The translations under genes and the position numbers were made by a program. Shown in pieces: positions 62,040 to 64,000 of a stretch of DNA of 64,000 nucleotides. Below the pieces are notes generated by a model. The model had not been told where the DNA came from and did no database searches. It saw only the letters and a list, made by a program, of their open reading frames with translations. Within the stretch, counting starts at the first letter, position 1. Each line of letters opens with the position of its first letter. Source of the DNA: Heligmosomoides polygyrus polygyrus (lineage: Eukaryota > Nematoda > Chromadorea > Rhabditida > Heligmosomidae); assembly GCA_947396885.1 (NCBI GenBank), contig OX377203.1:29515253-29579252 (forward strand), given 5' to 3'.

Positions 62040-62743
62040 CTATCATCACATAACACCATACAATATTCAATAGTGTAGTTGAGTCAATGAAATGAAGTCA
62101 GTGACCTGAAATTGTTTACTGTTCATCTCATATCCAGGAATGACCATTACAATGAGGCAACGAAAACTCGGCAAGTTTATCAGAATCACATGGGTGAAAC
62201 TTACATTAGACAATTCGCTAACATTGTGCATTTGGACATATTCTGGTACAAAGGAATAGCCTTACCGAAAAAATATGAATAAAAAATCAGAGTGAGCAAA
62301 GAAAATTATTCACGCTCTTTATTTTCACCCTTTTGTTTAAAAAAGAAACTTTGCCCTTTTCAGTAGCTGGAGGAAAGACGGCGGTTGCGCGCGTACCATA
62401 AATGGGTTTAGAATCAATGGACTCGCATCTTCCACCTACCTGTGCCACCACCTTTACTAGCACTGGCATAGTCTTGCTATTGCAAAGGTCCATTGAAAAA
62501 TTTTACCCACACTTAGTTAAAGAGGATGAGTTGGAGCGCCGATCAAGAAATCAACATGCGTTTTTGGGAATTTCCCCGATTATGATTGATGTGAGGAAAA
62601 GCGTGGTAAGTTCGAGATCACCGACTTCGTCCAAACCTCAATCAAGAGAATTTTTTAAGTTTATAAGTTTTTGGTGGAATGACGAACATAAATATGAGGT
62701 CAGTTTCTAATATCGCGGTGTGCAGGCACCACACAGAATTTAT

Positions 62744-62876
62744 TTATAGAACTGTACAACTTTCCATGGTCGTTTCATAGTCTGTGACGGCAGCGAAGTG
62801 GTCGCCAACAATAGTCTGCTCAGTGGTTACACTACAAAAATCGATAAGTACATAGGCTTCGTCCGGATGACCAGCG
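62744..62876 (-). CDS. Candidate last exon of another gene
   Basis: Behind an acceptor (ATACTTAACAG) an open frame reads AGHPDEAYVLIDFCSVTTEQ... and ends ...MESCTVL with TAA, which overlaps an AATAAA signal. The gene would start upstream, towards or beyond the right edge. The protein is not recognised. The coding look is fair but there is no second exon to confirm it. Confidence 0.4.
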
Positions 62877-62984
62877 CTGTTAAGTATAAAAAAACCCTCA
62901 CATTCAGGATTTTCGACATTTGCAAAAAACATAACACAAGGATGGGAACATAAAAAATTGATAAGGGTAAAGGTTGAAGAACGA

Positions 62985-63080
62985 TGGCTGGCCTGAGCGA
63001 GAAATCCGAGCCAAGAACCTGGTATCGAGTGCACGCATGTGCAGGAACGACTGTTCCAGGGCAAGCGCCTCCCTAGCATA
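62985..63080 (-). repeat. SINE head fragment
   Basis: GGCCTGAGCGAGAAATCCGAGCC and AAGAACCTGGTATCGAGTGC match the Pol III head of the SINE family; the body is missing. Confidence 0.5.
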
Positions 63081-63434
63081 CTGTCGACATGAATTTCACT
63101 ATCACACACTGTCGAAACACAACATCTTTGATTCCTCATTTATCTATTGCATTGTGCACTAAAGCGACGCTTTACCCATACAGACTGTTCTCACTGCGCT
63201 TCATCACAGGAAAATGCAATGAAATAACGACAGAGCGCGATTAGTAGCTAGAGACAGATCTCACAAATAGCTACAAAAACAAAACCACTACAGCTTCCTC
63301 CATATTGTGCCACTTCTTGTGATGTGAACATAAAACAATCAAGAGAGATCAGTTACCAAAAAAGTGCTCGGCAAGAGCAGTTATTACGTACGATGCGTAG
63401 TATATCTTAGCCAGGATATGAGCTCTAAAAAATC

Positions 63435-63707
63435 ATGAGAAAGACCTGCTCAACATTAGAGCAGTTCAGTAAGCGAGAAGGTGGGCGGAGGTCAGTTCAT
63501 GAGAAAAGAGGCATGTTTGTTCAGCAAAAACGGAAGCAACGCGTAAAAGCACAGGAAGTCTTGCGAGCACGGCCGCAGCGACGTAATAAGGACATAGAAA
63601 GTGAAGATTTATTAGAGACGATGCTCGAACAGCGCCAAATTGCTGCATCGCCTCAGTTTCGAAGTATTTCGGGAACTTATTTAACACTAAATGATGAATA
63701 TCTCTGA
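63435..63707 (+). CDS. Candidate basic, helical protein segment
   Basis: An open frame of 90 codons ending TGA, rich in Lys/Arg/Glu/Gln with heptad-like leucines (SEDLLETMLEQRQIAASPQ) and ending TYLTLNDEYL. AATAAA follows at 63911. It could be the last exon of a plus-strand gene. The opposite strand at 63791-63991 has a hydrophobic frame (LIIGVILLLLFFMVFVIF) that may be an alternative or a shadow. Neither is recognised. Confidence 0.35.
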   Translation: MRKTCSTLEQFSKREGGRRSVHEKRGMFVQQKRKQRVKAQEVLRARPQRRNKDIESEDLLETMLEQRQIAASPQFRSISGTYLTLNDEYL

Positions 63708-64000
63708 CATGGAAAGTGAAGATTATCGCTATGATGGAAGCTGCCAAAAATATGTTGATCCATGAGTCGATACTATAAACCAAAACACCTTTACTGTGGC
63801 AACTTCCTATCTAAGCCGATGCGTAGCCAGAACAATTTAAAATAACCAAACGGTTCTTTCACAATAAAGGACGACCATTTATGTAATAATAATTGGAATG
63901 TATTTATGCAATAAATAGCGGCGAAAACCGCAAAAATCACAAAAACCATAAAAAACAAAAGCAAGAGAATGACGCCGATAATCAATCCCACTTTGTGATG

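Noticed and set aside
1..64000. CRISPR arrays, bacterial operons or prophage
   Set aside because: Gene structure, splice signals and transposon types are eukaryotic throughout; no regularly spaced short direct repeats were seen.

Overview
The window is a stretch of nematode nuclear genome. Genes have many short exons with GT..AG introns. Acceptors are of the TTTCAG type and coding starts sit just behind acceptors that look like spliced-leader sites. Gene content and the heavy repeat load suggest a clade V strongylid (hookworm-like) worm; that placement is an inference.

Four conserved genes can be read exon by exon. On the minus strand at the left are DNA polymerase eta (polh-1; ten exons between 1731 and 5625, 3' end beyond the window) and, just upstream of it, ribosomal protein S15A/uS8 (rps-22; 5909-9502, complete, 130 aa). 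The two lie head to tail with about 0.2 kb between them, like a nematode operon. From 18831 to 34427 a 17-exon minus-strand gene encodes the deubiquitinase CYLD (about 772 aa, two CAP-Gly domains and a complete catalytic triad). Inside its penultimate intron, on the opposite strand, lies the complete eight-exon gene for splicing factor PRPF38B (19883-21419, 371 aa). A fifth gene (58224-62039, minus) has a clean multi-exon structure but I do not recognise the protein. Further coding candidates at 62744-62876, 63435-63707, 43730-43978 and 41197-41655 are weak.

The rest is a repeat landscape. It includes a tRNA-derived SINE family with about fifteen copies, Tc1/mariner elements with TA duplications, an RTE-type LINE tail, and many foldback or palindromic elements. 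Several elements have readable target-site duplications: 8 bp at 6395-7814, 9 bp around a perfect 120-bp palindrome at 14319-14438, 8 bp around a hAT-like element at 50599-52335, and 3 bp around a 1.9-kb foldback at 35928-37861. The last family carries a DDE-transposase fragment in its centre and a tRNA-like sequence in each arm, and a second copy sits at the left edge. The 23.8 kb between 34.43 and 58.2 kb contains no gene I can name.

Functionally, the confident genes are housekeeping ones: translation, translesion DNA synthesis, ubiquitin signalling and splicing. Their introns have absorbed most of the insertions.
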